Assembly (NCBI GenBank): GCA_021018815.1
Contig: JAITYX010000004.1
Coordinates: forward strand, 4,963,501 to 5,027,500
DNA length: 64,000 bases
Source: Talinum fruticosum
Taxonomy: Eukaryota; Streptophyta; Magnoliopsida; Caryophyllales; Talinaceae
Reading direction: 5' to 3'
A program made the position numbers and the translations under genes. Position 1 is the stretch's first letter, and each line of letters opens with the position of its first letter. The notes below the pieces were generated by a model. The model saw nothing but the letters and a program-made list of their open reading frames with translations, was not told the origin of the DNA and made no database searches. Of this stretch, positions 1-11,295 are shown piece after piece.

Positions 1-26
1 TGCAATCTTTAAGCTTTACTGTCATC

Positions 27-2975
27 ATGATCAGTTTTCCTATAAAAAGAATCCCCCACCTTATATTTTGGCTTGGTTTACTTTTGTTAAGCTTCTCTCC
101 TGCATGCGTAAGAGGCATTGACAATGATAATAGCAGCATCAGGTGCATTGCAGAGGAGAGAGAGGCTCTGCTTAAGTTTAAAGAGGGCATTCAAGTGGAT
201 ACTTGTGGGTTGCTCACTTCTTGGGGAGACAAAGAAGACATGAGAGACTGTTGCAAATGGAATGGCATCCGGTGCAGCAACCGCACTGGTCATGTTATCG
301 TGCTTGATCTTCGTGGGGTTGATGCTAGTCGAATTACTGAGGCTTGTCTTTTAGGTAATATCAGTCCTTCACTCCTTCAACTGAAGCACTTAATTTATTT
401 GGACCTCAGCTACAATGACTTCCGTAGGCAGCCCATCCCGAGCTTCATTGGTTCCCTAACCAAATTGAAGTACCTCAATCTCTCTAATGCAGGTTTTAGG
501 GGGCAAATTCCCCATCAGCTGGGAAATCTTTCAAGCTTAGTATCTCTTGATCTTAGTGACTATTCAAATCTTCCGCTTAAGCAGATCTTGCATGTTGAAA
601 ACTTGTGGTGGCTTTCACAATTAACTTTGTTGAGATACCTGGACTTCAGCTATGCTAATCTCAGTAAAGCCAATGCCAATTGGTTTCATATCATCAATCA
701 ACTTTCTTTCTTAATTGACCTAGACATGACTGAGTGTAATCTTTCTCCCAGTATGCCGTCCTCACTTCTGTACATCAACTCCACAAGAAGTCTCCGCACC
801 CTCTATCTTAATAGTAATGAATTTGGCTTTTCAGTATTCCAGTGGTTGTTCAACTTGAGTGGAATCAACACTCACCTTGTAGAGGTTGGCCTCGTATATA
901 ATAAACTTGAAGGTCCCATTCCCCACCAGTTTTCAAACCTGAAACACCTTACCTATCTCTTTCTATCTGGGAATAATCTTCAAGGACGTCTTCCTGAAAA
1001 ACTGGGTGATTTATGTAGCTTACGAGAACTACACTTACTAGAGAACAATATCACTGAAGATCTGACTAGTGTTGTCCAAACATTGTCAGGATGTGCACAT
1101 ATGGGACTGCAGTATTTAGATTTGAGTTGGAATGCACTTTGGGGTTCATTATCTAACAGTGATGTTTTCACTAGATTTCCTTTGCTAACAACTTTAGCCC
1201 TTCAAGGCAATAAGCTTGATGGAACAATCACTGAAGATATTAGACGGCTTTCTAAGCTTGAGTATTTGAACCTCTGTTGTAATTCTCTGCAAGGCAATGT
1301 CACTGGCAGGCACTTCTCAGGACTTTCAAGGTTGCAGTATCTCTCATTGGCAAATAACCATGAACTGGTGCTCAACTTCGGTGGTGATTGGCTTCCTCCA
1401 TTTCAACTGGACTCCATAGATTTGGGGTCTTGCATTTTAGGGCCTCAATTTCCTCAGTGGCTTCAAAGCCAAACGAATTTCACTTACCTTGACATATCCA
1501 ACTCCAGAATTTCAGATTCTATTCCTGACTCTTTTGGAGCTTGCTACGGCCTGATCTGATTTATTTGAATATGTCTCACAATAAGATCTCGGGAACATTT
1601 CCTGACACTCCAATTGATTTTGCTTTTTTCCATTTATAGATCTAAGTTCAAACTCTTTCGAGGGAGCAGCTCCACTATTCAGCCATGTTAAATCACTGAT
1701 CCTCATTAACAACATGCTTCAGGACCCTATTCCTCTCCTGTGTCCAATGACGCATCAGATGAATTTAGGCACCATCGACCTTTCAAATAATTTGTTATCA
1801 GGGAGCTCCCCAGTGATTGCTGGACATATATGGATCAGTTAGAAATCCTCAGTTTGGAAAACAATAAGCTTTCCGGAAGACTACCTTCTTTTGATGGGCT
1901 AGAACAGCTCAAGTCACTACACTTATTCAACAATAGTTTTTCTGGAGAGATACCATCATCCTTAAGACAATGCAATTCCTTGGTTGTTCTTGATCTTGGA
2001 TATAACTCATTGTCAGGACATATCTCTCCAGAATTTGAGAACAATTTCCCACCAAGCTTGATTTTTCTCAGTTTACGAAACAACAGTTTGCTTGGAAGCA
2101 TACCTCAAAGCCTTTGTCAATTATCGTCTCTTCAGATCCTTGATCTTTCCTTCAATAACTTATCAGGAAACATTCCTAAATGCATAAACAGTCTCACTGG
2201 AATGCGGGCAGCGTCTGATGGAATTCGGACATCACAGAGAAGCTTAGGCATTGACTATGAGTACACCATTGGGGGATTATTTCTCCCTTATACTTACCAT
2301 GTGACAGAGTCTGATGCTGCATTACTTGTATGGAAGGGGACGGAAGTGACCTATAGGAAATCTTTGAGACTTGTGAAAATGATTGATCTGTCAAGCAACA
2401 CACTGGAAGGAGACATTCCTGATACAATATCATTTCTCACTAGCTTGCTGTCCCTGAACCTATCAAGGAACAATCTGACAGGAAGCATCACCGAGAACAT
2501 AGGCCGACTGACCTCATTAGAGTCTCTCGATCTGTCAAGCAATCAACTCTCAGGACACATCCCAGCAAGCCTCTCCACATTGACCTTTCTCAGCGTTTTA
2601 GATTTGTCAAACAATAACTTGTCAGGGGAAATTCCATCTGGGACTCAGCTCCAGGGTTTTGACCCCTCGACATATATGGGGAATCCTGAACTCTGTGGGA
2701 AACCACTGCCTCAGAAGTGTACAGGAGATCAGGCCCCTGTTAATTCTGCAATAGAAAAAGGTTTTGGAGAGAAAGACGAGGATGATGATGGCTATTTATT
2801 CCCTGGGCTATACATCAGCATAATTCTTGGGTTCATTACAGGGTTTTGGGGCATATGTGGCACTTTGGTACTCAAAAGATCTTGCAGAGATGCCTATTTT
2901 CAGGGGTTGGAAGATACAAAGGACAGGATATATGTAGCAATTGTTGTGAATGTTTGGAAGAAAATCCAAAGTTAA
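27..2975 (+). pseudogene. Type A LRR receptor-like protein (RLP), broken into two open halves
   Basis: RLPs are plasma-membrane immune or developmental receptors that lack a kinase and usually signal through SOBIR1/BAK1-type partners. The first half (27-1559, 510 residues) starts at ATG 27 with a signal peptide of about 30 residues. It continues with an LRRNT cap (Cys40, the ERxALLKFK block, and a W-x-DCCKW-x-GI-x-C core near residues 66-82) and then LRRs of the LxxLxxLDLSxN type. The second half (1830-2975, 381 residues) has LRRs, an island domain (near residues 125-185), a C-terminal cap (NPELCGKPLPQKC), an acidic spacer, a transmembrane segment (GLYISIILGFITGFWGICG) and a basic tail. Comparison with the copy at 11296 shows three one-base losses between the halves: T run 1532-1535, near 1636-1640, and G run 1801-1803. 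The first two bring in early stops (1557-1559 and 1638-1640). An assembly error is possible at the homopolymers. RLP identity is certain; functional status is not. Confidence 0.85.
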
Positions 2976-2977
2976 TG

Positions 2978-3299
2978 GTAAGCACTTCCAAATCCAGCAT
3001 TAATCGATCCCTTTATCATTAGAGTACTCTTTATGATCACTCTTCCCCAGTGCTGGCACAATTTTGTCTGAGCCCATCACCGGATTTGTCCAAAAGGACC
3101 AATTATCAGACAAGGAATCTTGTTGTGATTTTTCGGTACAAGACTTTTTCTATCTGTATTATCCTAACCTGATTGTGAACCAACTTCAGCCTTGTTCAAT
3201 TTGCGTGAGTTGTGACCCAAAAAATCATTGTCAATATAAGCTGAATTTTCCTCTCTTTTAAAGGTGAACTACACTAATCTGTGCCCATCAATAATGCAG
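2978..3299 (+). other. 3'-UTR intron of the type A RLP
   Basis: Three bases after the TAA stop (2973-2975) lies a GT donor in the context TG|GTAAGC. A matching acceptor (TAATGCAG) ends at 3299, with a plausible branch-point ACTAATC just upstream. The type B genes at 17144, 25482 and 41756 have the same arrangement, with a donor within about 3 bases of the stop and a TTTTGCAG acceptor. This makes an ancestral 3'-UTR intron likely. In the type A sister at 11296 the acceptor reads TGCGG and looks lost. Confidence 0.55.
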
Positions 3300-3900
3300 A
3301 TGCCAAGAGTGCAGTTTAAGGCCTCAGTTCAAGGAAAGAGGCTAGAGAAGAGGAAAGAGAAACCTGAATCTTCTGATGTAATCCCACCAGATGTTCAAAA
3401 GTATATTGCTTGAATAAAAAGGCTGCAGACTTGTGCAGAGACTTGTAATAAGGAGCTTCAAATAAAGTAGAATATCTCATCTTCACCTTATGCAAACTTA
3501 TTTCCATTACTTTCTTTAGAGATTTGAAACCACTTATTATGGTGTACTCCTCCATCTTGTAAAACCCATCAAAATTGGTCAAAGAGAATACATCAGTAAA
3601 TAAGGATGTTCCTATATTCTCAAACACTTGACAAAATTCAATAGTTGGTTGACAGGTCAAATTCAATTCTAAGCACCTATGGAGTTTGTTATGTTTCCTC
3701 TGTTTTTCCATTGAAGAAGCACTTTCGGTTTATTTCACTGTAATCTTTCATGTGGGAGACGACATAAACAATTATACAGATAATGACTAGTGTAATGCCG
3801 TATTGCCCACCAAATGTTCGATCATTTGCTTGAATGAAAGGAGGTCTGGAAGAACTGAGTAACGTACCTCTGTGGTCTTCTCATCTCTGTTGAACCCGCT
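3300..3900 (+). other. Remnant RLP 3' flank
   Basis: No gene is seen. The segment around 3760-3860 (TAATGACTAGTGTAATGC through TTGCTTGAATGAAAGGA) is homologous to the flank of the type B genes at about 20690-20790, 29020-29100 and 45290-45355. It also matches an inverted copy at 7640-7800. Type A and type B RLPs therefore share an ancestral 3' untranslated or flanking region. Confidence 0.5.
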
Positions 3901-4269
3901 AATTTAATGGCAAACATTCTTGTACGACGAGAATAACTCAACTTTCTGATGCAGAAAAATGCATGCAGTCAATAGCAAAGCAGGATAGGGGCTTGCCCTC
4001 AATTGCACCCCAAACAAAAAATAGCAAAAGTAGGAACACCATGAATATAAAAATAACAAAGCAGAGTAAAGCATCGACTGAGTTAACTTCTTTCCCCATA
4101 AAGAACAAAAGAATTGCTGCTGATAATTCAGGACTATGGGGTTGATCACTGTTCAGGACGTAAGACGTTACCTGTTAAACATGATTAGGACAAACTACAT
4201 TCAATTTTCACCCTCAACACCTTTTTTCTTTGTCTGTGTTAGAGTGTTAGAGAATTAGCATAATTCAGA

Positions 4270-6480
4270 GTCTTCAACTATCAACTTCAACTTTTAGTTG
4301 AGTTAATCGTTCAACAAGATATCAAAACCTTTACATGATAGATGTCTTAAGTATGAATCTCAATTGTCCTCGTATTAATTTTCGAATAGTTTTTAGTTAT
4401 AACCTACTTGTAGATTTGAGGGAGAGAATTATGTTGTCTCATGAGTGCAAGTGCAACCACGTGTATATACTTTTTTTTTTTTCAGTTTGACTTATTTTTT
4501 TAACAGAGTTTAGATATAATTAAAGAAAACTAATTTTATATCACTTAATTTAATAATTCATTTGTAACTATTGGTAATCAATTAGTCAGCAGTAAAAGAA
4601 GAGGCCGTTGTTAATTCACAAGGTGATGAGTCAAGAGCAATTAACGACAGAGACTTTGCAACATGGAATTTTTGTAGGATTTTTCTATAATGTGCCTGAA
4701 GGGCACATGTTAAGCAATAATTAATGTATTTATTTTTTATAGAAAATTTCATCTAACATTCAATGTATTTATTTTTACTTTTCTCAATTCACCTCCCACC
4801 CATCCCATCCTTTGACCTCTCCACATTTTCTCTCCTCTTCTCACTTCTTTCTACTCCATGACCGCACAATACTTTTCCCGAACAAACACACCTCTCTCTC
4901 TGGCTTCTTTGCTTTGGCCACCTCTCTTTCCCTCTCCCTCGACTTCCTCCACTGTTAATTTCTAGTAAAACTCATCGTTATTAAAAACTCTGATAATTTA
5001 CCTCATAATTTAAAAACATTGCCTCCCTCCGTCACAAAGACAAGGGTATAGCCTTCATTTCACGCTATGCCAGTTCACACGGACACCGTCAATGAGTTGA
5101 TCGGTGAAGGATGGGTAAAAGGGTAGCGACCACACGTCTAATGTGCACTAGTTAGGCGGCGAAGGAGCCACACGCACCACCCCTTTTGTGGTGGTTCCAT
5201 GATTTTAGCACTTCCGGCCACTCTTTCCTACCTTTCTTTTCCTTCACGATCACCACATGCCGGAAATTTGAATCCCTTTCCCAAAAGATTAATATAACCT
5301 ATTATTTAGGATTTTTCTAATTATTACCACGATTTTACGGTCGAAAAATATTCCTCAATTCAGAACAAACAGAAAATCCAGCAGCAGCAGTGGCGGAAAT
5401 GTAGTCCCAGAAAATCAGCCACAAAAACTAGTCTTATTCAATGAATGAACAAAGTCTATGACCTTTCGTAATATCAACACGTTTCATGCTTCTCAAAGTT
5501 ACTCCAAAGTGCGTTTTTCATGTGAGGGCTCCTTTAGAGGTATTAGAGGACCATTGTGAACAGTGACGAATTTTGATTCAAATTAAACAGTATTAGGGTT
5601 CGGAAATAATATTCGTATGATTTTAGATCTAACATTTTAGATTAGTACTAAAATAAATTAAATAACTAATAGTATACTATAATGAGCTGATAGTAAACAA
5701 AAGCCGACAATTAGCATACTTTGAAATTAAAGTCAAAGATAATTTGGAATTAAACAATAATTAATAATTTATACTTGTAATTAGTCAAAAAAAAATTTAA
5801 TTCTCCATCCTACAAGTAAAGCTAACTAAAGAACAAACTAATAATTAATAAGGAATTCGAAATTAATCAATAATCTACACTAAGTAATTGAAGACGTAAA
5901 TTAATTTAAGCTCTCGAAGTCTCATTTCCCGAACTATAATTATATGAATCACTAAATCATACCCCAACAAATCGCAACTAGCTATATTTAGAAGCTATGT
6001 AATCTTGATTAAAAATTTCAAGTTAAAGACTAAATAATTTAAGATTTAAAGACCATAATTAAATTTTCACAAATAAATGAAAGACTTATAGATTTAAAAT
6101 TTTGAAGAGCTAGAAATAAAAAGGTGAAAGAAATTGTTTCAAATAAATTGTTTTAAAAAGAAAAAGAAGACCAAAATAAGCATTAATAAAAATTTCTCCG
6201 TTTGGATTCAACACATGGGACTAGGAAGCACAAAACTCAATATAGGGCTAATCTGAATCATTAAGATAAACTAATTTTTATGATATTTAATGATGTCAAC
6301 AAGTATATCATATTTATTGTCATATAAATATTTCACAAAGAGAAATTGTATTCCCTAAAAAGAGTGGTATCAAATTACATCGGTATTTATAAGGTGGATC
6401 CTGCCCTGATTGTCAAAAGATGGTTTCTTGGGCATGGGTGTCATGGAAATTTAAAAACAGTTTTAGATAGAAAAGTACAA
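4270..6480 (+). repeat. Type A promoter copy shattered by two insertions
   Basis: Segments 4270-4660, 5385-5555 and 6400-6480 align in order with the 5' flank of the RLP at 11296 (about 10600-11190). They therefore form a second copy of a type A promoter, belonging to the fragment at 6704. Two stretches have no counterpart in the sister: about 4665-5385 (pyrimidine-rich, with a TGTGCC/GGGCACA hairpin near its left end) and about 5556-6400 (AT-rich). I infer both are insertions, but I could not identify terminal repeats or coding sequence in either. Confidence 0.5.
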
Positions 6481-6483
6481 GTA

Positions 6484-6688
6484 TTCATTCCGTTTCAAAA
6501 TATATATCGTTTTAAAGTTACGATGGAATAACAAGATAACACAAAATTCATGACAAATTTTGCATTAAAAGACCCATTACCCCTATATTTTATTGGGAAT
6601 GAAGAAAATTAATGAACAAAAAAGAGAAAAAAATAACTAATAAAGATAAAAGTTAGTTAGAGTGAGATATATTTTAAAACGGACGGAG
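6484..6688. mobile_element. Stowaway-like MITE
   Basis: The 205-bp element is bounded by TA on both sides (6482-6483 and 6689-6690). Imperfect terminal inverted repeats run TTCATTCCGTTTCAAAATAT on the left and, as reverse complement, CTCCGTCCGTTTTAAAATAT on the right. The CTCC-TCCGT start, TA target and small AT-rich non-coding body are the hallmarks of plant Stowaway (Tc1/mariner-derived) MITEs. It sits directly before the RLP fragment at 6704. Confidence 0.6.
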
Positions 6689-6703
6689 TAGCTAAGTGGA
6701 GTA

Positions 6704-7218
6704 GCCCCATTCCCAACAAATTAGCAAATCTGAAGAACCTTGCCCATCTCTTTCTTGGTGGCAATAATATTAACGGACGTCTTCCTGAAAAACTGGGTGA
6801 TTTATGTAGCATAAAAGAACTAGTTTTAAGCAGCAACAATGTCACTGAAGAGCTCGCCAGCATCGTTTGGAGCTTGCTATCGCCCACCACACTGGTTTAC
6901 CTGAACATGTCACACAATAGGATATCAGGACCATTTCCAGATACACCAATCACATTTGCATTGACACCACTAATAAATCTCAGTTCAAACTCATTTGAGG
7001 GGAATACACAAGTATTCGGAGTTGATGTTGGAGTGCTAATCCTCAGTAACAACTTATTCCAGAACCCAGCAGCTCCTCTCTTGTGTCCAAAGATGAATAT
7101 CAAATATTCACCTTTAGTTGATCTTTCAAACAATTTGTTATCAGGGAGCTTCCTAATGATTGTTGGAAGTATATGGATCAATTAAAATTCCTCAATAAGC
7201 TTTCTGGAAGACTACCTT
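6704..7218 (+). pseudogene. Internal fragment of a type A RLP
   Basis: The fragment matches the type A gene at 11296 from its 12176 region onward (PIPNKLANLKNLAHLFLGG). It has an internal deletion: the reading jumps from the LRR ending ELASIV directly to WSLLSP, removing about 450 bp relative to the sister. It then runs through LRRs to the same one-base-short G run (7144-7146) seen in the two other type A copies, and homology stops near 7218. There is no signal peptide, island or transmembrane region. It is a dead remnant. Confidence 0.8.
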
Positions 7219-7629
7219 GATATTCAAAATTTAGTCTTCTTTTCTGACAAATTATTTTAGAATTTACGTTTTGTCCCCAACAGTGGAGCACTTATTTTAA
7301 AATTTTACTATTTTTTATATTAGTTTTTAAGAAGTAATTTATTTTTAATATGTGTTTGAGTTCATTTTAATGACAATAGTTGTACTATTATCATTATCAA
7401 TATATAGTCGATATTGTCACTGATACCGTGACATTACATATACGGAGTAGTACTTCGTTAAAAACTAAAAAGGTAACTAAATTAAAATAAATAAAAAAAG
7501 GGACGGAAAAAAGTAACTAATAAAGATAAAATTAATAAATTAATCATTAATATGTCATTAGAATTATAAAAGGATAGATATCATAAAAAAAAAAAAAAAA
7601 GGAAGTACCTTCTTGTGTCAGATTGTTGG

Positions 7630-8200
7630 AGTTATTCTTACGGGACCAGGATTTTTCGTTACTACATCAGCACCTTCAACAGATGAGTGAAGACTACAGA
7701 ACTAGGTCACTTACTCAGTTTTAGACGTCCTTTCTTTCAAGCAAATTATCGAACACTTGGTGGGCATTATCGCGTAACATTAGTCATTGGAAACATAACA
7801 CTCTCCAAATAGCCTTCACCTCAGCGGTGGCGCCTTGAACGCTATTAAGGTGTCTATGAACACCCTTACTCTAAAAAAATTTCTAATAAATAGTTTGAAG
7901 GATCTAATAATATCCGTTTATGTATGATGATAATTATTAGGTGGACACTCTCCAAATTTTCTTAGAATCAAACGAAGCTTTAATGTAAAATCCTTACTCC
8001 GCCACTGCTTTACCGGTCTAGAGAGAGAGAAGGAAAAATGTAGGCATGTTTGGTATCGAAAAGTGGAATGAAATGAAATCAAAATTGTTTGGTAGAGAAT
8101 AGAAATGAAATCAAGTTTCAATTTTTCTTATTTGGTTTTAACTATGGAATAAAATCAAAATTGTTTTTTTAAAATTATTTTATGTCATTGTAAATTCTTG

Positions 8201-8255
<55 letters not shown>

Positions 8256-9186
8256 CATCATCATTTGATCCAATAAAAGTTGAAGCTCGTTATCATATTT
8301 GTTGATGATTGAGTCTTACTATTTTTTATCTTGTAATTTTTTTCAATGATTAATAAATTTTATTTATAATTTTTAGTTAACCTATTTTCAAATTGTAAAT
8401 TTCCATGAAACCCCTGCCCAAGAAACCATCTCTTGACCATAGAGTCTTCTAATACCTCAAAATGAGCCCCCACATGAAAAATGTTCAGTTTGGAGTAACT
8501 TTGAGAAGCATGAAATGTTTTGAAATTACGAAAAGGTCGGAGACTTTGTTCATTTATTGAATAAGACTAATTTTTGTGGCTGATTTTATGCGAGACAGTA
8601 CATTTCTGTCGTGTATTTATGTTACAAAATATCGGGGTATGCCATGTTGCAAAGTCTGTCGTCAATTACTCTTGATTCATAACCTTGTCAATTAACAAGG
8701 GCCTCTTCTTTGACTGCTGACAAATTGATTATCAATAATTACAAATGGGTTATTAGGTTAGATGATATAAAATTAGTTTTTTAATTATAACTTGGCTTTT
8801 TTTAAAAATATAAGCCAAACCGGAAAAAAGTATATACACTATTTGTAATGGTGGTTGCATTTGCATACATGAGACAACACAATTCTCTCCCTCAAATCAA
8901 CAAGCAAGTTATTGCAGAAAACTATTCGGGAATCAATATGAGGGCAGTTGAGATTCGTACTTAAGACATCTCTCATGTAAAGGTTTTAAGTTGATAGTTG
9001 AAGACGAGTTTCAGTAATTCGACTAGCATCAACCCAACGAAGATCAAACACGATAACATGACCATTACGGTTGGTGCACTGAATGTCGTTCCATGTGCGA
9101 CAGTCTCTCTTGCCTGCTTCATCTCCCCGAGAAGCGATCAACCATGTCTAAATATCAATTTGAGTGAGATGTTCAAACAGGCTTAG
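7630..9186 (-). pseudogene. Inverted remnant of type A RLP units
   Basis: On the minus strand, 9186 down to 9000 encodes a decayed LRRNT segment matching residues around the DCCKW and GHVIVLDLRGVDASRITE stretch of the first gene. At about 9000 this joins abruptly to type A promoter sequence (8998 down to 8395, matching plus-strand 10600-11180). About 600 bp further, 7800 down to 7640 matches the inverted 3' flank seen at 3760-3860. The block therefore holds the truncated 5' end of one unit fused to the promoter of another, all in inverted orientation. It encodes no product. Confidence 0.7.
8204..8255. repeat. (ATT)n microsatellite
   Basis: About 17 uninterrupted ATT units are followed by three ATC units. 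The array lies between the inverted RLP promoter fragment and the inverted 3' flank and is likely polymorphic. Confidence 0.95.
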
Positions 9187-11295
9187 GAGAAAAAGAGTTT
9201 TCTGACTCCTACCACATTCTATTATTTATGTATTGATCCCTTTGAAATAGGGTACTTACATTTCTTCATTTTTAATAAAACTTTGCAGCAGTTTGATCTT
9301 TTAATATAAATTTTGTTATGAATTTTGTGTTTCCTACATATGTTGTGACCATTAGAACACAGACGATATTGTCATTGATACAATGACATTACATATAGGT
9401 AGCAGATCTTCATTAAAAAGCGTAACTCAATCACAATAACTTCCCGGACTCAAACATAAGTAATAGAATGTTTTGTTTAAAAAAATGAGTAAATTATTAT
9501 TTTTACAAACTACTGGATTAACATTTTATTTGTTGGTCGTTTAAAAGTGTCAATAGTTCTAAATTTTTATTACAATAAAAAAACTTAGAAATTCACAGAC
9601 GTAAACATAGTATATTTATACAGTAATTACAATTAGTGTGTAACTATTAGTAGAAAGTTAAGGATCAAAATTCAATAAGTAATCAACGACATAATTGCGG
9701 AAAAATTTATAAAAATCATATTTATTTATTAGTAGTTTGAAGGAACCTCAATTTATTCATTATTTTTTTCTTTTAAATCGAAACAACCCTAAACAGAGCA
9801 ATCGGGAGTTAAATCTACCTGCAAAGTTCCACACTAGTCTTCGTCGAGAAACACACACTTGGCCCTTTTGTCACACATTAACATAGGTTGCTTGGTGTTT
9901 GGGTCCGTCCACTAAAACATAAATTCCACATGGTGATTGTAGTAGACGCAATATGGCCAACCTAAAGGACAAATATTTATATATGGACCTGTATCTATGA
10001 ATTTGGTGATATGGTATAAGTTGAATGACGAAATTTAATATTTGTTTGAAAAGGAAACCATGAAAATAGAAGTGAGTTTAAAAAAATTTAAACAAAATAT
10101 CATTTATAGTAATTTAAGATCTATAAACTCGATCAGGTCCGTGGCTTTCATTTGATTGAGTGGGAATGTGATGTTCAACTTTCATCGGATGACAATGAGA
10201 AACGCTATGATACCTGAAATATTATGCTTCCAATGGTTGCCTTATTCCTCTCATTTCATATTCATTCATCCAGAGCAAACCCCTTCACCCACTCAATAAT
10301 TTTCAAACCCCTCAATTTTGTTTAATTCCAAATCCAATACTACACATTCCATACGTTATATAGGAGCTCCTTTTATTTAGGTTTACTTTATACCCTTACA
10401 GCTTCTTTACAACTTCTTACAGCTTAAATGAAATAGGGCCTAAATTGATGCCTAACTCACTTCAAAAATTAAGTTTACCTTCTTTAGTTTCGTATGTATT
10501 AATTAATCCCCACCAAACTTTAATTATTCATTCATAGATCATCTTCATGTATCCTCCCCTTATAATCCAGGGTTAAATTTTATAAAAGTGATCTAAATGT
10601 CTTCAATTATTAATTTAAACTTTTAGTTGAGTTAGTCCTTCAACAAGTTATCAAAACTTTTATATGGGAGATGTCTCAAGTACAACTCTCATCAGTTGCT
10701 CTCATATTGATTCCCGAATAGTTTCAATTATTAATTTGATGGAGAGAATTGTGTTATCTCATGTGTGCAATATCACCATTACAAATAGTGTATATTTATA
10801 TATTTTTTGGGTTTGGGCTTATATTTTTTAATTAAAAAAAACTAATTTTATATCATCTAACCTAATAATTCATTAGTAACTATTGGTAATCAATTAGTCA
10901 GCAGTTAAAGAAGAAGAAGAGGCCCTTGTTAATTCACAAGGTTATGAATCAATTAGTCAGCAGTACACGACGGAAATGTAGTCGCATAAAATCATATGCA
11001 AAAACTAGTCCTATTCAATGAATGAACAAAATCCCCGACCTCTCGTAATTTCCACACGTTTCATGCTTCTCAAAGTTACTCCGAAGGAAACGTTTTTCAT
11101 GTGATGGGTCATTTAGAGGTATTAGAAGACTCTATGGTCAAGAGATGGTTTCTTGGAAATTTACAAACAGTTTTAGATATAAAAGCGGCTTCCTTTACAT
11201 GGGCAAATTCCATCACAATTAGCCGTAAATTTGTTCTTCAAGAGTTATAAGAAACCCTTCCATTCTCATCCACCCGGTTACCACCCAAGTCTTTT
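9187..11295. other. Intergenic AT-rich DNA with repeats
   Basis: No gene is seen. 9365-9425 resembles 7405-7465. Segments 9600-9740 and 10495-10572 recur as direct repeats at 14700-14815 and 14908-14990, on the far side of the RLP at 11296; the second pair is nearly identical over about 75 bp. 10360-10442 is a GTAAGAAGTTGTAAAG-type dispersed repeat. 10600-11190 is the type A promoter region that is also found shattered at 4270-6480 and inverted at 8395-9000. Confidence 0.5.

Noticed and set aside
3316..3711. 131-residue open frame on the minus strand
   Set aside because: It lies in the RLP 3' flank, shows no domain, and starts from sequence with no promoter or splice signals.
4665..5385. Insertion in the shattered type A promoter considered as a Helitron or MULE
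   Set aside because: A hairpin is present near the left end, but there is no CTRR terminus, no long terminal inverted repeat and no clear target duplication, so I left it unclassified.
8204..8280. Repeat array considered as a CRISPR-like structure
   Set aside because: It is a trinucleotide microsatellite in a plant genome without spacers; no CRISPR array or bacterial operon structure is present in the window.
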